Shown: positions 42,410 through 51,655 of the stretch, in pieces | How positions within the stretch are numbered: the stretch's first letter is position 1 | Layout of the letters: every line of letters begins with the position of its first letter | Translations under genes and position numbers: made by a program | Notes under the pieces: generated by a model | Told to the model about the DNA's origin: nothing | The model's database searches: none | Seen by the model: only the letters and a program-made list of their open reading frames with translations | NCBI RefSeq assembly: GCF_000015645.1 | Contig: NC_008816.1 | Coordinates: 62,001-126,000 of the forward strand | Reading direction: 5' to 3' | Source: Prochlorococcus marinus str. AS9601 | GTDB lineage: Bacteria; Cyanobacteriota; Cyanobacteriia; PCC-6307; Cyanobiaceae | Length of the DNA stretch: 64,000 nt

Positions 42410-44035
42410 GTGATTAGATTTGAAGGTGTAAGCAAAATTTATTCTACAGATGTTGTTTTAAAAAATATTAGTTGGGAGATTAAGAAAGGAGAAAAAGTTG
42501 GCTTAGTTGGTTCTAATGGTGCAGGTAAATCAACCCAATTTAAGATTTTAATTGGAGAGGAAGAGCAAACAAGTGGAACGATCATCAAAGAGGGAAATCC
42601 TAAAATTGCCCATTTAAAGCAAGAGTTTGATTGTAATTTGAATTTTTCAGTGAGACAGGAATTAGAAAGTTCTTTTATAGATATACAAATTGTTGCCATT
42701 AAACTTTTAGAAATTGAGAATAAAATGAAATCGTTGGATATAAAAAAAAATTCCGATGAACTTGAAATACTTGTTAATCAACTCGCAAAATATCAAGCAA
42801 AATTTGAAGCGTTAGGAGGTTATAAAATGCAATCTGATGTAGAAAAAATATTACCAAAATTAGGCTTTTCTTTAGCAGATGCTGATAAATTAGTTGGCAA
42901 CTTCTCAGGTGGTTGGCAGATGAAAGTTGCTCTTGGAAAAATAATCTTACAAAAACCAGATTTACTTTTATTGGATGAACCAACCAATCATTTAGATTTA
43001 GAAACTATTTTTTGGTTGGAAGAATATCTATCATCGCTTAAAATTGCAGTGATTATAATTAGCCATGATAGATATTTCTTAGATAAATTATGTAAAAAAA
43101 TAATTTTTGTAGATAGAGGAATATCTGAAACATATAATGGGAACTATTCTTTTTTTGTCGAACAGAAATCTTTGAATGAAGAATCACAAAATAAAGCATA
43201 TCAATTACAACAAAAAGAAATTGAGTTACAAAAGAGGTATATAGATAGATTTAGAGCTAGTGCAACAAGAAGTTCTCAAGCAAAGAGTAGAGAAAAACAA
43301 TTAAAAAAGATTACTAAAATTGAGGCTCCCATAGCAAAATCAAAAAGTCCTGTTTTTAATTTTCCAGAGTGCCCTCGCTCTGGAAAATTAGTTCTAAATA
43401 TTAAAAATTTGTCCCATAGTTTCGAGGATAAAATTCTTTTTCTAGATATTAATTTAAAGATTTCTTCTGGGGAGAAAATAGCAATATTGGGCCCTAATGG
43501 ATGCGGCAAATCTACATTGCTTAAAATTATTATGAAAAAAATATCTCCTGAAATTGGAGAAATTAATCTTGGTAAACATAATATAATTACTAACTATTAT
43601 GAACAGAATCAGGCTGAAGCGCTTTCACTTGATGAAACGGTTATTGATTTAATATGTAATAAGTCTCCAGAATGGTCCCAAAAAAAAGTTAGAACATTTT
43701 TAGGGGGTTTTGGCTTTCAAAATGAAACTGTTTTTAAATATATTAAACAACTCAGTGGGGGAGAAAAGGCAAGATTAGCATTGGCGCTCATGATTATTAA
43801 TCCTAGTAATTTCCTTCTTTTGGACGAACCAACTAATCATTTGGATCTGCAATCTAAGGAAAACTTAGAATTAGCAATTAAAAATTATAAAGGTTCATTA
43901 TTAATCATTTCTCATGATCGGTATTTTATTTCAAAGGTTGCAAATAGAATTATTGAAATTAAAGATTCAAAGTTATATTCATATGACGGTAATTATGAAT
44001 ATTTTTTAGAAAAAACTCAAAGCCAAAAAATTTGA
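42410..44035 (+). CDS. ABC-F family ATPase
   Basis: 541 residues from GTG at 42410, with two ABC domains and no membrane segments. Domain 1: Walker A GSNGAGKST, signature FSGGWQMK, Walker B LLLDEPTNHLD. Domain 2: [28 protein letters not shown]. The linker between them (about 245-320) is a charged helical hairpin, the P-site tRNA interaction motif of the family. ABC-F proteins bind the ribosomal E site and relieve stalls; the subfamily (Uup/EttA-like) is not decided. Confidence 0.9.
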   Translation: MIRFEGVSKIYSTDVVLKNISWEIKKGEKVGLVGSNGAGKSTQFKILIGEEEQTSGTIIKEGNPKIAHLKQEFDCNLNFSVRQELESSFIDIQIVAIKLLEIENKMKSLDIKKNSDELEILVNQLAKYQAKFEALGGYKMQSDVEKILPKLGFSLADADKLVGNFSGGWQMKVALGKIILQKPDLLLLDEPTNHLDLETIFWLEEYLSSLKIAVIIISHDRYFLDKLCKKIIFVDRGISETYNGNYSFFVEQKSLNEESQNKAYQLQQKEIELQKRYIDRFRASATRSSQAKSREKQLKKITKIEAPIAKSKSPVFNFPECPRSGKLVLNIKNLSHSFEDKILFLDINLKISSGEKIAILGPNGCGKSTLLKIIMKKISPEIGEINLGKHNIITNYYEQNQAEALSLDETVIDLICNKSPEWSQKKVRTFLGGFGFQNETVFKYIKQLSGGEKARLALALMIINPSNFLLLDEPTNHLDLQSKENLELAIKNYKGSLLIISHDRYFISKVANRIIEIKDSKLYSYDGNYEYFLEKTQSQKI

Positions 44036-44145
44036 TTACTTTTAATAAAATTTACACTTGGCTAAGTAAGATCACTCATTTATCTTTACATAGTTTATCG
44101 TCCTTGATTAATCTTAAAAATACAGAATAGGTTTTAATAACTTAA

Positions 44146-44289
44146 ATGAAAAATTACGATTTCCAAGAAAAAAAGATTCAAATTTCTGATCCTATTGAAA
44201 GTTATTTTGAATGCATTACTTCCTGTGATGTAAGCGATGGTAGATGTATTTCTAGATGTGTGGAAATACTTAAACGGAATAACAATTAA
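44146..44289 (+). CDS. Small cysteine-containing protein, 47 aa
   Basis: ATG at 44146 to TAA at 44287-44289. The core FECITSCDVSDGRCISRCVEIL has four cysteines in a C-x(3)-C-x(6)-C-x(3)-C pattern, suited to a metal site or two disulfides. I recall similar small proteins in other marine picocyanobacteria. It ends five bases before the convergent protease gene. Its function is unknown. Confidence 0.65.
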   Translation: MKNYDFQEKKIQISDPIESYFECITSCDVSDGRCISRCVEILKRNNN

Positions 44290-44294
44290 ATTTT

Positions 44295-45416
44295 TTATTT
44301 ATTTTGTAGATTAGTAATATCAGTTGGTATTACTTTTAATTTAATAAATTTATTTTTACGCTTTAATAATATATTTACTTGTTTTTTGATACCATTTTTA
44401 CTAATTTGTTCTATTACGTCTGATGCGGTTTCAATATCTTTATTGTCTATTTTAATTAAAATATCATCTATCTTGATTCCACTTTTTTCAGCTGGACTGT
44501 TCGGTACTACATATCCAACTTTTACGACATTATTTTTTCTCTCAGAAACACTTTCTTCTATTAGGCTAATTCCAATCATAGGATGTATTACTTTCCCATT
44601 GTTTAAAAGTTGATAGGCAATTTCTTTAGCTTTATTAATTGGGATTGCGAAACTCAAACCGGCTCCTGGACCTGATCTTATCAAGGTATTAATACCAATT
44701 ACTTCTCCATCGCTATTCAACAGTGGACCTCCAGAATTGCCAGGATTAATAGCAGCGTCAGTTTGTATCAGTTCAAGTTTTTTATCATATATTCCTAATT
44801 GATTTACGTTTCTATTTAGATTACTAATAATACCAAGCGTAACTGTGTTTTCCAATCCAAATGGATTTCCAACTGCTATAGCCCAATCACCAACTTTAAT
44901 CTTTGCAGAATCGCCCAATTTTGCTTTTGGCCAAGGCCCTTTCCCTTCAATCTTTAGCACAGCTAAATCAGTAAAAGAGTCTTGACCTATCAGTTTAGCG
45001 TTTAATTTTTTGCCATTGGTTAAACCAACAATTACCTTATCTGATCCATTCACTACATGAGCATTGGTCATTACAAGTCCATCTGCAAATATAAATCCAC
45101 TGCCTTGGTTTTGCTCTATCCTTGGTCGATTTTCGTTATTTAAATCTAATCCAAAAAATCTTTCAAAATATGGGTCTAAAAATAGTTGAGAATTTCTTGG
45201 AAAATTTCTTTTTTTAACATATCTTTGAGTATCAATTGTCACCACAGCTGCACCGGTTCTTTCTACAGCTTTAGTTATAAAAGATTTGTTCGAATATAAA
45301 TTAACTTCATTAATTTTTGGCTTGCTTAATGTTTGGGATATTACTTTTGCAGGATGTCTAATGCCCATTGTAATTAATGAGACGATTATTAATAGCTTTT
45401 GGATGTCTCTTTTCAA
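44295..45416 (-). CDS. HtrA/DegP-type periplasmic serine protease
   Basis: 373 residues. A hydrophobic N-terminal segment (about 7-19) acts as signal or anchor. The chymotrypsin-like triad is visible: His120 in MTNAHVV, Asp150 in SFTDLAVLKI and Ser228 in NPGNSGGP. One PDZ domain follows (about 275-360, VGYVVPNSPAEKSGIKIDDILIKIDNK is split around it). It degrades misfolded periplasmic and thylakoid-lumen proteins, like cyanobacterial HhoA/HhoB/HtrA. It has its own upstream gap of 173 bases. Confidence 0.92.
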   Translation of the reverse strand: MKRDIQKLLIIVSLITMGIRHPAKVISQTLSKPKINEVNLYSNKSFITKAVERTGAAVVTIDTQRYVKKRNFPRNSQLFLDPYFERFFGLDLNNENRPRIEQNQGSGFIFADGLVMTNAHVVNGSDKVIVGLTNGKKLNAKLIGQDSFTDLAVLKIEGKGPWPKAKLGDSAKIKVGDWAIAVGNPFGLENTVTLGIISNLNRNVNQLGIYDKKLELIQTDAAINPGNSGGPLLNSDGEVIGINTLIRSGPGAGLSFAIPINKAKEIAYQLLNNGKVIHPMIGISLIEESVSERKNNVVKVGYVVPNSPAEKSGIKIDDILIKIDNKDIETASDVIEQISKNGIKKQVNILLKRKNKFIKLKVIPTDITNLQNK

Positions 45417-45589
45417 TTTTGATTTTTTATGTACTTCGAGAGATTTAATACACCATATCAGTGTAATTTAAATATAACTACAAATTTAATTTATTTAATC
45501 TAGAGAATAATTAAATAACTTAAAGTAGCTAAATTTCTTTTTTTCGAGCTATTATGTTTATCATATAACTAACTAAATTTATAAGACTG

Positions 45590-45853
45590 ATGACTATTCT
45601 ATTTCCAATAATATATTCTGCAGCCTTAACTTATTTAGTGTGGAAAGCTTTTAAAGTTATGTCTAATGGCTGGGGTATATCCGATAATAAAAATCAACGA
45701 TTGAGTACTTCCAGTTTTAAACAAAACAAGTACACAATACATCCAGAACTTTTAGATAAATCGGGAAAAATAACAGAAGAGGAACTACTAACAGTTAGAT
45801 TTTCAAATGACAATGACACTACATTAGAAGAAAAAGGTTCAACATCTGATTAA
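45590..45853 (+). CDS. DUF2973 family protein
   Basis: 87 residues. One hydrophobic N-terminal segment (about 2-24) with a cyanobacterial pattern: YTIHPELLDKSGKITEEELLTVRF, in which HPELLD-x-x-G-x-x is the DUF2973 signature. The function is unknown. The gene is preceded by a 173-base gap shared with the divergent protease and followed after 24 bases by another cyanobacterial conserved gene, so the two may be cotranscribed. Confidence 0.8.
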   Translation: MTILFPIIYSAALTYLVWKAFKVMSNGWGISDNKNQRLSTSSFKQNKYTIHPELLDKSGKITEEELLTVRFSNDNDTTLEEKGSTSD

Positions 45854-45877
45854 TCAAATTACATTAAAGGAAAAAAA

Positions 45878-46261
45878 TTGGAATTAAGAACAAAAATTGT
45901 CTCAGCGGTAATAAGATCACTCAAGTTGCCACCAAGGTTCCGTTTAAAGATGGTTAAAGAAGATCCAGTGAGGCTTGAACTAAGTCTTACTCCTTCTTAC
46001 GGTAAAAATCCAGTAATTGTTGGTATAGTTGAATCTTTAGACTTAGTTGCTCGAAGAGATAGAGAAGGTAGATTACCCAGAGATCTTCAAGGGACTTGGG
46101 ACTGGACTGTACGACATGGAAAAGTTAGTACTGGAGGTTGGAATCCTATGTTAAAAGAAGCATTGCAAACAATGTTTGATACAGGATTGCCAGCCATTGT
46201 ATTTGAGGAGTTAACTGGAGATGAGTATCGACCTGTTGATGGTGTAAGACATGTTAAATAA
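45878..46261 (+). CDS. Conserved cyanobacterial protein, unknown
   Basis: 127 residues from TTG at 45878, with AAAGGA as a ribosome-binding site about eight bases upstream. It is well mixed in charge, with no membrane segment. Characteristic stretches are KLPPRFRLKMVKEDPVRLEL and LQGTWDWTVRHGKVSTGGWN. I recall the family as conserved in cyanobacteria but do not know a function. A short Hli gene follows 70 bases later. Confidence 0.72.
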   Translation: MELRTKIVSAVIRSLKLPPRFRLKMVKEDPVRLELSLTPSYGKNPVIVGIVESLDLVARRDREGRLPRDLQGTWDWTVRHGKVSTGGWNPMLKEALQTMFDTGLPAIVFEELTGDEYRPVDGVRHVK

Positions 46262-46331
46262 ATAATTAATTTATTTATCATAAATTTCCCCTTAAAACGT
46301 TAAAATAATTTGATAGATAATTTAGTTAATT

Positions 46332-46478
46332 ATGAATGATGAAAATCAACCAAGATTTGGATTCGTAAATTTCGCAGAAACTTGGAATGGCCGTATGGCA
46401 ATGATGGGAATTTTGATCGGACTTGGTACTGAATTAATTACTGGACAAAGTATTCTTCGACAAATTGGAATAGGATAG
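46332..46478 (+). CDS. hli: High-light-inducible protein, short Hli type
   Basis: 48 residues from ATG 46332 to TAG 46476-46478. AETWNGRMAMMGILIGLGTELITG is the single chlorophyll-binding helix: E-x-x-N-G-R-x-A-M-x-G is diagnostic. Hli proteins bind chlorophyll and carotenoid and protect photosystem assembly in high light. Prochlorococcus carries many copies. It ends four bases before the convergent zinc-ribbon protein gene. Confidence 0.92.
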   Translation: MNDENQPRFGFVNFAETWNGRMAMMGILIGLGTELITGQSILRQIGIG

Positions 46479-46482
46479 TATT

Positions 46483-46824
46483 TTACTTAATTTCCTCTGC
46501 TTCCACTTCAATGGTACTTTCACTGGGCTTTTTATCTAATTGATTTTTCTTAGTTATATTCTCTAAATCTGCACCGCAATTCATGCATGTTTCACTTAAG
46601 CCTAATGATATTGCCCCGCAATTACTGCATGTATTAATTTTAGATTTGTAAGAGTTAAAACCCATGAACACTAAAACTAATAATAGAAGGGGAATTAAAA
46701 ATAAAAGAAGTAGGATATTTCCAACAATGCTTATGAAAAAGTTAATTCCAAAAATGGGAATAACTATAAGTATGATTAATGAGTAGGTAAGAAGATTTTT
46801 ATTAGCTTTTAAAAAATAATTCAC
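46483..46824 (-). CDS. Membrane protein with a zinc ribbon
   Basis: 113 residues. Two adjacent membrane spans (about 13-35 and 38-58) are followed by a zinc-ribbon-like CSNCGAISLGLSETCMNCG (CxxC-x(13)-CxxC, about 66-84), then an acidic tail. The ribbon would face the cytoplasm. I do not recognise a specific family. The BrkB gene ends 11 bases upstream on the same strand. Confidence 0.7.
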   Translation of the reverse strand: MNYFLKANKNLLTYSLIILIVIPIFGINFFISIVGNILLLLFLIPLLLLVLVFMGFNSYKSKINTCSNCGAISLGLSETCMNCGADLENITKKNQLDKKPSESTIEVEAEEIK

Positions 46825-46835
46825 TTTAGTTATCC

Positions 46836-47765
46836 TTATCTATAATTTCTTTTTTTATTTACTAGAGTCATACTAGCAATTACTACGCTCCAACACTGTC
46901 CAAAATATAAAATCACTCCTAATAGCCATACCCATAAAGTAAGTACAAGAAAACCTCCAATAAAACCGTATGCTTGAAATCTTACTCCTAGTGAGAGAAT
47001 ACTTTTACTCACTGCTAGGTTCAAAGTGGTTAGGCCAATTCCAATAAGAAAAGCTCCAGGTAAAAGTGGTTTCAATGGAACTTTTCTACTGGGTAAAAGT
47101 GCTTGTAATAAAAGAGCCATTAAAGAAAAGCCAATAAGTGGTATTGCAAATTGACCAACTTGTAATAGCGGCAACTTTAATAATAAATCAGAAATAAGAT
47201 TATTAGATTTTGAAAGATTTTCTAAAACGTTACTTGGGATCATCCTAAGATTTGCACTAATTTGATCTAGTACCATTAAAAAACCAATAAAGAATACTAT
47301 TAAAAAGGCTTCAACTCTATTTCGGAGAAACTTCGAAGCTTGCACTCTCCAAGCAGCATTAACTTTTTTAGAAGGAATTTCGTCCTCCCAAAGCCTATCC
47401 GAACCTCTTTGAAGAGATAGATATGCATTTCCCGCGGTGAAAAGCAAAAACATAGCCCCAAGGATACCTGCTCCAAAACCTTGATCTATCAAATTAAATA
47501 ATGTTGTTTCTACTAACTCAACTACTGAAGGAGGTAAAATTTGAGCAGCAATGGCAATTATTTGTTGATCTAATCCTTCTTGTTTTCCTAGGAACCATGA
47601 AGCTATTGAAAGAGAAATTAGAAGGATGGGAAAAAATGATTGAAGTGTGTAGTATGCAAATGCAGCGCTTAAATCAACACAATCAGATTTGCTCCATCTC
47701 TCACAAGCTCCCCATAAACTTTTCAGTATCCATGTTGAACTTCTCTGCATATTAATTTTCTTCAA
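46836..47765 (-). CDS. YihY/BrkB family membrane protein
   Basis: 309 residues with about six membrane spans. DLSAAFAYYTLQSFFPILLI near the N-terminus (about 29-48) is the classic family opening, followed later by NRVEAFLIVFFIGF, LLPSRKVPLKPLLPGAFLIG and YGFIGGFLVLTLWVW. Once annotated as RNase BN, this is now regarded as a membrane protein of uncertain function. It precedes the zinc-ribbon gene. Confidence 0.88.
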   Translation of the reverse strand: MKKINMQRSSTWILKSLWGACERWSKSDCVDLSAAFAYYTLQSFFPILLISLSIASWFLGKQEGLDQQIIAIAAQILPPSVVELVETTLFNLIDQGFGAGILGAMFLLFTAGNAYLSLQRGSDRLWEDEIPSKKVNAAWRVQASKFLRNRVEAFLIVFFIGFLMVLDQISANLRMIPSNVLENLSKSNNLISDLLLKLPLLQVGQFAIPLIGFSLMALLLQALLPSRKVPLKPLLPGAFLIGIGLTTLNLAVSKSILSLGVRFQAYGFIGGFLVLTLWVWLLGVILYFGQCWSVVIASMTLVNKKRNYR

Positions 47766-47841
47766 ATATTTTATTTATTTACTTAGTTTTTATTGTATCG
47801 GATTAAGAAATTTTTCAAGCAATTATTGATTTATCATGCAA

Positions 47842-48642
47842 CTATTTTTCTAATAATAAGTTGCCCCATGGCTTTAAAATTTCAAATTTTTCTTTAGATC
47901 TACAAGCAATTAATGGAAAATTAACATCGCTCAAGTCTTCTCCTGAAACTAAATTTAAAGGATCTTTTTCTAACCACTCTATAGAACAATTGAGTTCTTC
48001 TAGTAGCAGCCAGGCTGCTGCAATATCCCATATCTTAGGGGTTGATTCTATTGCTCCAAAAGTTTGTCCCATCGCTACACTCGTAAGATTTAAACTCGAT
48101 ACACCTAAGAGTCTGATTTTGCCAGGAAATACTGAATTTGGTTTTTTTTGCAAAATTTTTATTGATCTACTACATAAAGAAATGCATTCACTTTGAAGAT
48201 TATTTTGGCTAGGGTCAATTTTTTTGTTATTTAACCAAACCCCTTTACCTTTAATGGATACAAACTTTTTTTTCAATGTAGGAATTATTAAAAAAGAAGA
48301 TTGTGGTTTACCATCAACGAACCTTGCTACAGATATAGACCAGTAAGGAATACCAGCAGCAAAATTTGTTGTCCCATCGAGTGGATCGACCACCCAGTAA
48401 GCTTTTGAATTTGGAATTAACTTTTGCCCTTCTTCACTAAGGACGCCTTCACCTGGAGATATTGAAGCTAAGCCATCTACGATTGTTTTGTCACTCCATA
48501 AATCACAACTTGTTAATAATGATCCATCGGCTTTATTGCTGGCGCTAATATTTCCAAAATCTTTTGTTTGACGTTGACTAACCAATTCAAATAAAGAATC
48601 TAATTCATGTAGTTGCTTATTAGTTAAATTTGGTGGATTCAT
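47842..48642 (-). CDS. Inositol monophosphatase family protein
   Basis: 266 residues from the ATG at 48642 (MNPPNLTNKQ...); an in-frame ATG at 48657 would overlap the TolC-type gene. The metal-binding motifs are VVDPLDGTTNFAAGIP near residues 86-101 and WDIAAAWLLLEE near 209-220. Family members dephosphorylate inositol phosphate, PAP or fructose bisphosphate; the substrate is open. It follows the TolC-type gene immediately. Confidence 0.9.
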   Translation of the reverse strand: MNPPNLTNKQLHELDSLFELVSQRQTKDFGNISASNKADGSLLTSCDLWSDKTIVDGLASISPGEGVLSEEGQKLIPNSKAYWVVDPLDGTTNFAAGIPYWSISVARFVDGKPQSSFLIIPTLKKKFVSIKGKGVWLNNKKIDPSQNNLQSECISLCSRSIKILQKKPNSVFPGKIRLLGVSSLNLTSVAMGQTFGAIESTPKIWDIAAAWLLLEELNCSIEWLEKDPLNLVSGEDLSDVNFPLIACRSKEKFEILKPWGNLLLEK

Positions 48643-48644
48643 CT

Positions 48645-50072
48645 TTATATATTGCAAATAGAATCTGTATTATTAATTTTAGTATTTTTACTACTCAAAC
48701 AATTTTTACTTTTATCAAGGAAAGTTAATCTCTCTAATTCATCTATATTCAGATTGTAATTATATATTGCATTAATATTTTTTGATTTCGCATTACTTAA
48801 TTCACTTTGCCTAACAAGAACATCTTTTAGAGTTGATATCCCGACATCATATCTAAGTCTGGAAAGTCTTACAGACTCTTTGCTAGATTCAATTTCTTTA
48901 AGAGAGGAGATTATTTTTTCTTCATTTAATTTAAGATTTAAATAGGCTTTACTAATACTTGTGGTTAAAACATTTTTTAGATTTTCATAAGCATATTTTT
49001 CGGATTCTGCATCTGCTATTTTTGATTTGAAAGAGTTCTTATTTTGTCCACCATCAAAAATACTCCATGCAAAATTTAGACTTATGGTATTTGTATAATT
49101 AGATCCAGATTCTTCAGAGTCGATATTAGTTGCTAGAGAGTCACCTTTTGAAAATGTACTAGATAGTGAATTACTGATATAGATATTTGGCTTATTTTGA
49201 GCTAAAAAGCTCTCTGCTTGGTTCTTTTTGATTGATTTTTGAAGGATAAGGTTTTTTAAGGAAAGATTTTTATCCAAACCCTCATTAATATTCTTATTCA
49301 ATTTATGATTCCAAAACCCTATGAGATTTTGCTCTTTATTAGTTTCGAAATCTCCCTTAACATTAATAATCTCTTTAAGAGAAATTTTATTAATTTCATT
49401 TTCTATTTTCTTTTCATTAAGAGATTGTTGATCTCGAGATAATTGAGCTTCTGCTTCAAGAACTTCAAATTTTGTACCTATTCCAGCATCTAGCTTCGCT
49501 TTAGCATTTTCTAAACTTGTAATTGATAAATCAAGTGTGAATTTTTTATTTTGAATATCTTGATATGACTTTTTGTATTTGTGATATCTGATTCTTGCTT
49601 CCTGAATTAAATCTTTTTTCTTAATCTCATAATTATTTTCTGCAATTTTGTAATTTGTTTTGGCAATTTTAATTTCAGATCCTCTTAGCGGGGCAATTAA
49701 ATCCCATTTAATATTAAGGGAGGGATTAGCCGTAAATTGTGATGTTTTATAAGTAGGTGAATTGCTATTATATTTTTTACCTGCGACATATTTTGGTAAC
49801 CCATTGGCTTGAAAATCTAAGGATGGGTATCTTTTGGCAATTTGACTGGAAAGATTAAAGCTTGCAGAGGCTACTTGGTTTTGTAATGATTTTAATTCTT
49901 GATTATTTAGTACAAGTTTTTCTATTTCTTGATAGTCAACAAAAGTAATATTTGATTTTTCTTCTAAAACATTATCAATGTAATTTTTTGTTTCGCTCGA
50001 TAGAATACTAAAGGTATTCATACTTAGAGTAAGCGGAAATAATAAGAAAGGATTTATTACTCTTCTAAGCAT
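48645..50072 (-). CDS. TolC-family outer membrane efflux protein
   Basis: 475 residues. An N-terminal signal-like segment (about 6-24) precedes two TolC repeats of long coiled-coil helices with short beta stretches: LDAGIGTKFEVLEAEAQLSRDQQS and LRYDVGISTLKDVLVRQSELSNA occupy equivalent positions, each with the R/L-x-x-x-G-x-x-(T/S) motif. It forms a trimeric tunnel for export. No RND or ABC partner gene is adjacent. The C-terminal end is asparagine/serine-rich. Confidence 0.88.
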   Translation of the reverse strand: MLRRVINPFLLFPLTLSMNTFSILSSETKNYIDNVLEEKSNITFVDYQEIEKLVLNNQELKSLQNQVASASFNLSSQIAKRYPSLDFQANGLPKYVAGKKYNSNSPTYKTSQFTANPSLNIKWDLIAPLRGSEIKIAKTNYKIAENNYEIKKKDLIQEARIRYHKYKKSYQDIQNKKFTLDLSITSLENAKAKLDAGIGTKFEVLEAEAQLSRDQQSLNEKKIENEINKISLKEIINVKGDFETNKEQNLIGFWNHKLNKNINEGLDKNLSLKNLILQKSIKKNQAESFLAQNKPNIYISNSLSSTFSKGDSLATNIDSEESGSNYTNTISLNFAWSIFDGGQNKNSFKSKIADAESEKYAYENLKNVLTTSISKAYLNLKLNEEKIISSLKEIESSKESVRLSRLRYDVGISTLKDVLVRQSELSNAKSKNINAIYNYNLNIDELERLTFLDKSKNCLSSKNTKINNTDSICNI

Positions 50073-50097
50073 GTTTTATAGTTTCGAAAATATTCGA

Positions 50098-51477
50098 TTA
50101 ACCAATTAAAGTATTAATAATATCATTTGAATCATCAAGAACGTGAATTTTAGTATTTATTTGATTCTCAACTTCTTGAATATTTTTATCATCTAAAAAT
50201 AAATCAGTATTCATTTTTAACATAATAGAGGGGATGTAAACAGCTTCTCCTAAATCCTTATTTTTCAGCCCGTAAATTAGATCTTCTCCAGTAAGAAGAC
50301 CTGTAACAACTTGATCTTGACCCCAATAAATACTTGGCAAACCATATAACTTAATTGTTAATCCATTAATTAAGTTTAATTTCTTAACTGTAGGAATTAG
50401 GGCTTCATAAACTAATTTACCAACAATCCAACTAACTTTTTTTGGCCTTTTTACTTTTTGGGGTAGGTTTTGAGTCTTCTCTCGTAATGCTTCTAGAAAG
50501 TTTCTAATAGTCCCAACTCCATTAGATTCTTGTGGCATATTTTCGTAGGTTTTGTAACTAGGTAAATTTGTACCGGCAATTAAATACCATTCGTCTGCTA
50601 GCCAACAAAAACGAGTTCCAAGAGTATTTTGTAGAGAGGCTTGAATTCTCTCTACTTTTTTAATAGTTTTTTTGGCGTATTCTGGGCTTATTGATTTTAA
50701 GCCATCATTTTCAGGTCTAAATTTTGTAAGTCCTACAGGAACTATTGCTACTGAAAGTACTGTTTGAGAGGTTTTTTTGTAGAATTCAGCAAGTTCCAAA
50801 ATTGATTTCTCAAGAATATCCCCATCATTTATATCTGGACAAACAACAATTTGAGCATGTATTTGAATAGAGTTTTTTTCAAACCACGAAATTTGATCAA
50901 GTATCACTCCTGCTTTTTTATTTTTTAATAATTTTTCTCTTGTGGCCGGATCAGTAGCATGAACTGAAATAAAAAGTGGGGATAGTTTTTGCATAGCAAT
51001 TCTTTCCCAGTCTTCTTTTTTCAAATTCGTGAGAGTTAAATAAGAGCCATATAGGAAACTTAATCTATAATCATCATCTTTTATATAAAGGCTTTTTCTT
51101 TTACCACTTGGCTGTTGATCAATAAAACAAAATGGACATCTATTATTGCATTGCTTGATTGAATCAAATAATGCATCTTTAAAATTTAAACCTAAATTAA
51201 CGTCTTGATCTTTTTCAATATTTATATTGTGAATCCCATGATTTTTATCTAAAACTGATATGTCTAAAATTTCTTCACTAATCAGAATCTGATAATCAAT
51301 TAAATCTCTTGGCTTTTTCCCGTTAATACTAATAATTGAATCACCTGATTCAAAACCTATTTCTTCAGCAATAGAATTAGCTTCAATACTTTCAATTTCT
51401 GCAGGGTTTATTTTATAAGTAATATCAGGAACCAAAAGGTCAGCGGGATCTTCTTTGTAATTAATTTCTTGCCACAC
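50098..51477 (-). CDS. TIGR03279-type radical SAM/PDZ protein (DUF512)
   Basis: 459 residues. An N-terminal PDZ-like segment (about 25-90, SIAEEIGFESGDSIISINGKK) is followed by a radical SAM-like motif CNNRCPFCFIDQ with Cys110, Cys114 and Cys117, then the DUF512 C-terminal domain. These proteins are conserved in cyanobacteria and in some anaerobes, with unknown reaction. The two-residue gaps (C-x3-C-x2-C) fit the radical SAM Fe-S site. The TolC-type gene lies 25 bases downstream. Confidence 0.88.
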   Translation of the reverse strand: MWQEINYKEDPADLLVPDITYKINPAEIESIEANSIAEEIGFESGDSIISINGKKPRDLIDYQILISEEILDISVLDKNHGIHNINIEKDQDVNLGLNFKDALFDSIKQCNNRCPFCFIDQQPSGKRKSLYIKDDDYRLSFLYGSYLTLTNLKKEDWERIAMQKLSPLFISVHATDPATREKLLKNKKAGVILDQISWFEKNSIQIHAQIVVCPDINDGDILEKSILELAEFYKKTSQTVLSVAIVPVGLTKFRPENDGLKSISPEYAKKTIKKVERIQASLQNTLGTRFCWLADEWYLIAGTNLPSYKTYENMPQESNGVGTIRNFLEALREKTQNLPQKVKRPKKVSWIVGKLVYEALIPTVKKLNLINGLTIKLYGLPSIYWGQDQVVTGLLTGEDLIYGLKNKDLGEAVYIPSIMLKMNTDLFLDDKNIQEVENQINTKIHVLDDSNDIINTLIG

Positions 51478-51655
51478 AATTAAAGGCCCAATACTCTTAT
51501 TTATATTTATTCTAGACTTATATATGACTCAAAGTGTATTAAATACTTTTAAAAAACTAAATATAGGTGTGAAATTATGGGCCTTTTATTTATTAAAATA
51601 TGGCATTCGCAGTTTTCTAAAACACGATTTAGATTAATTAAAATAACGTTTTTCA

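Noticed and set aside
47501-47755. 84-aa plus-strand frame inside the BrkB gene
   Set aside because: It is antisense to a well-supported membrane protein and has no family signal.
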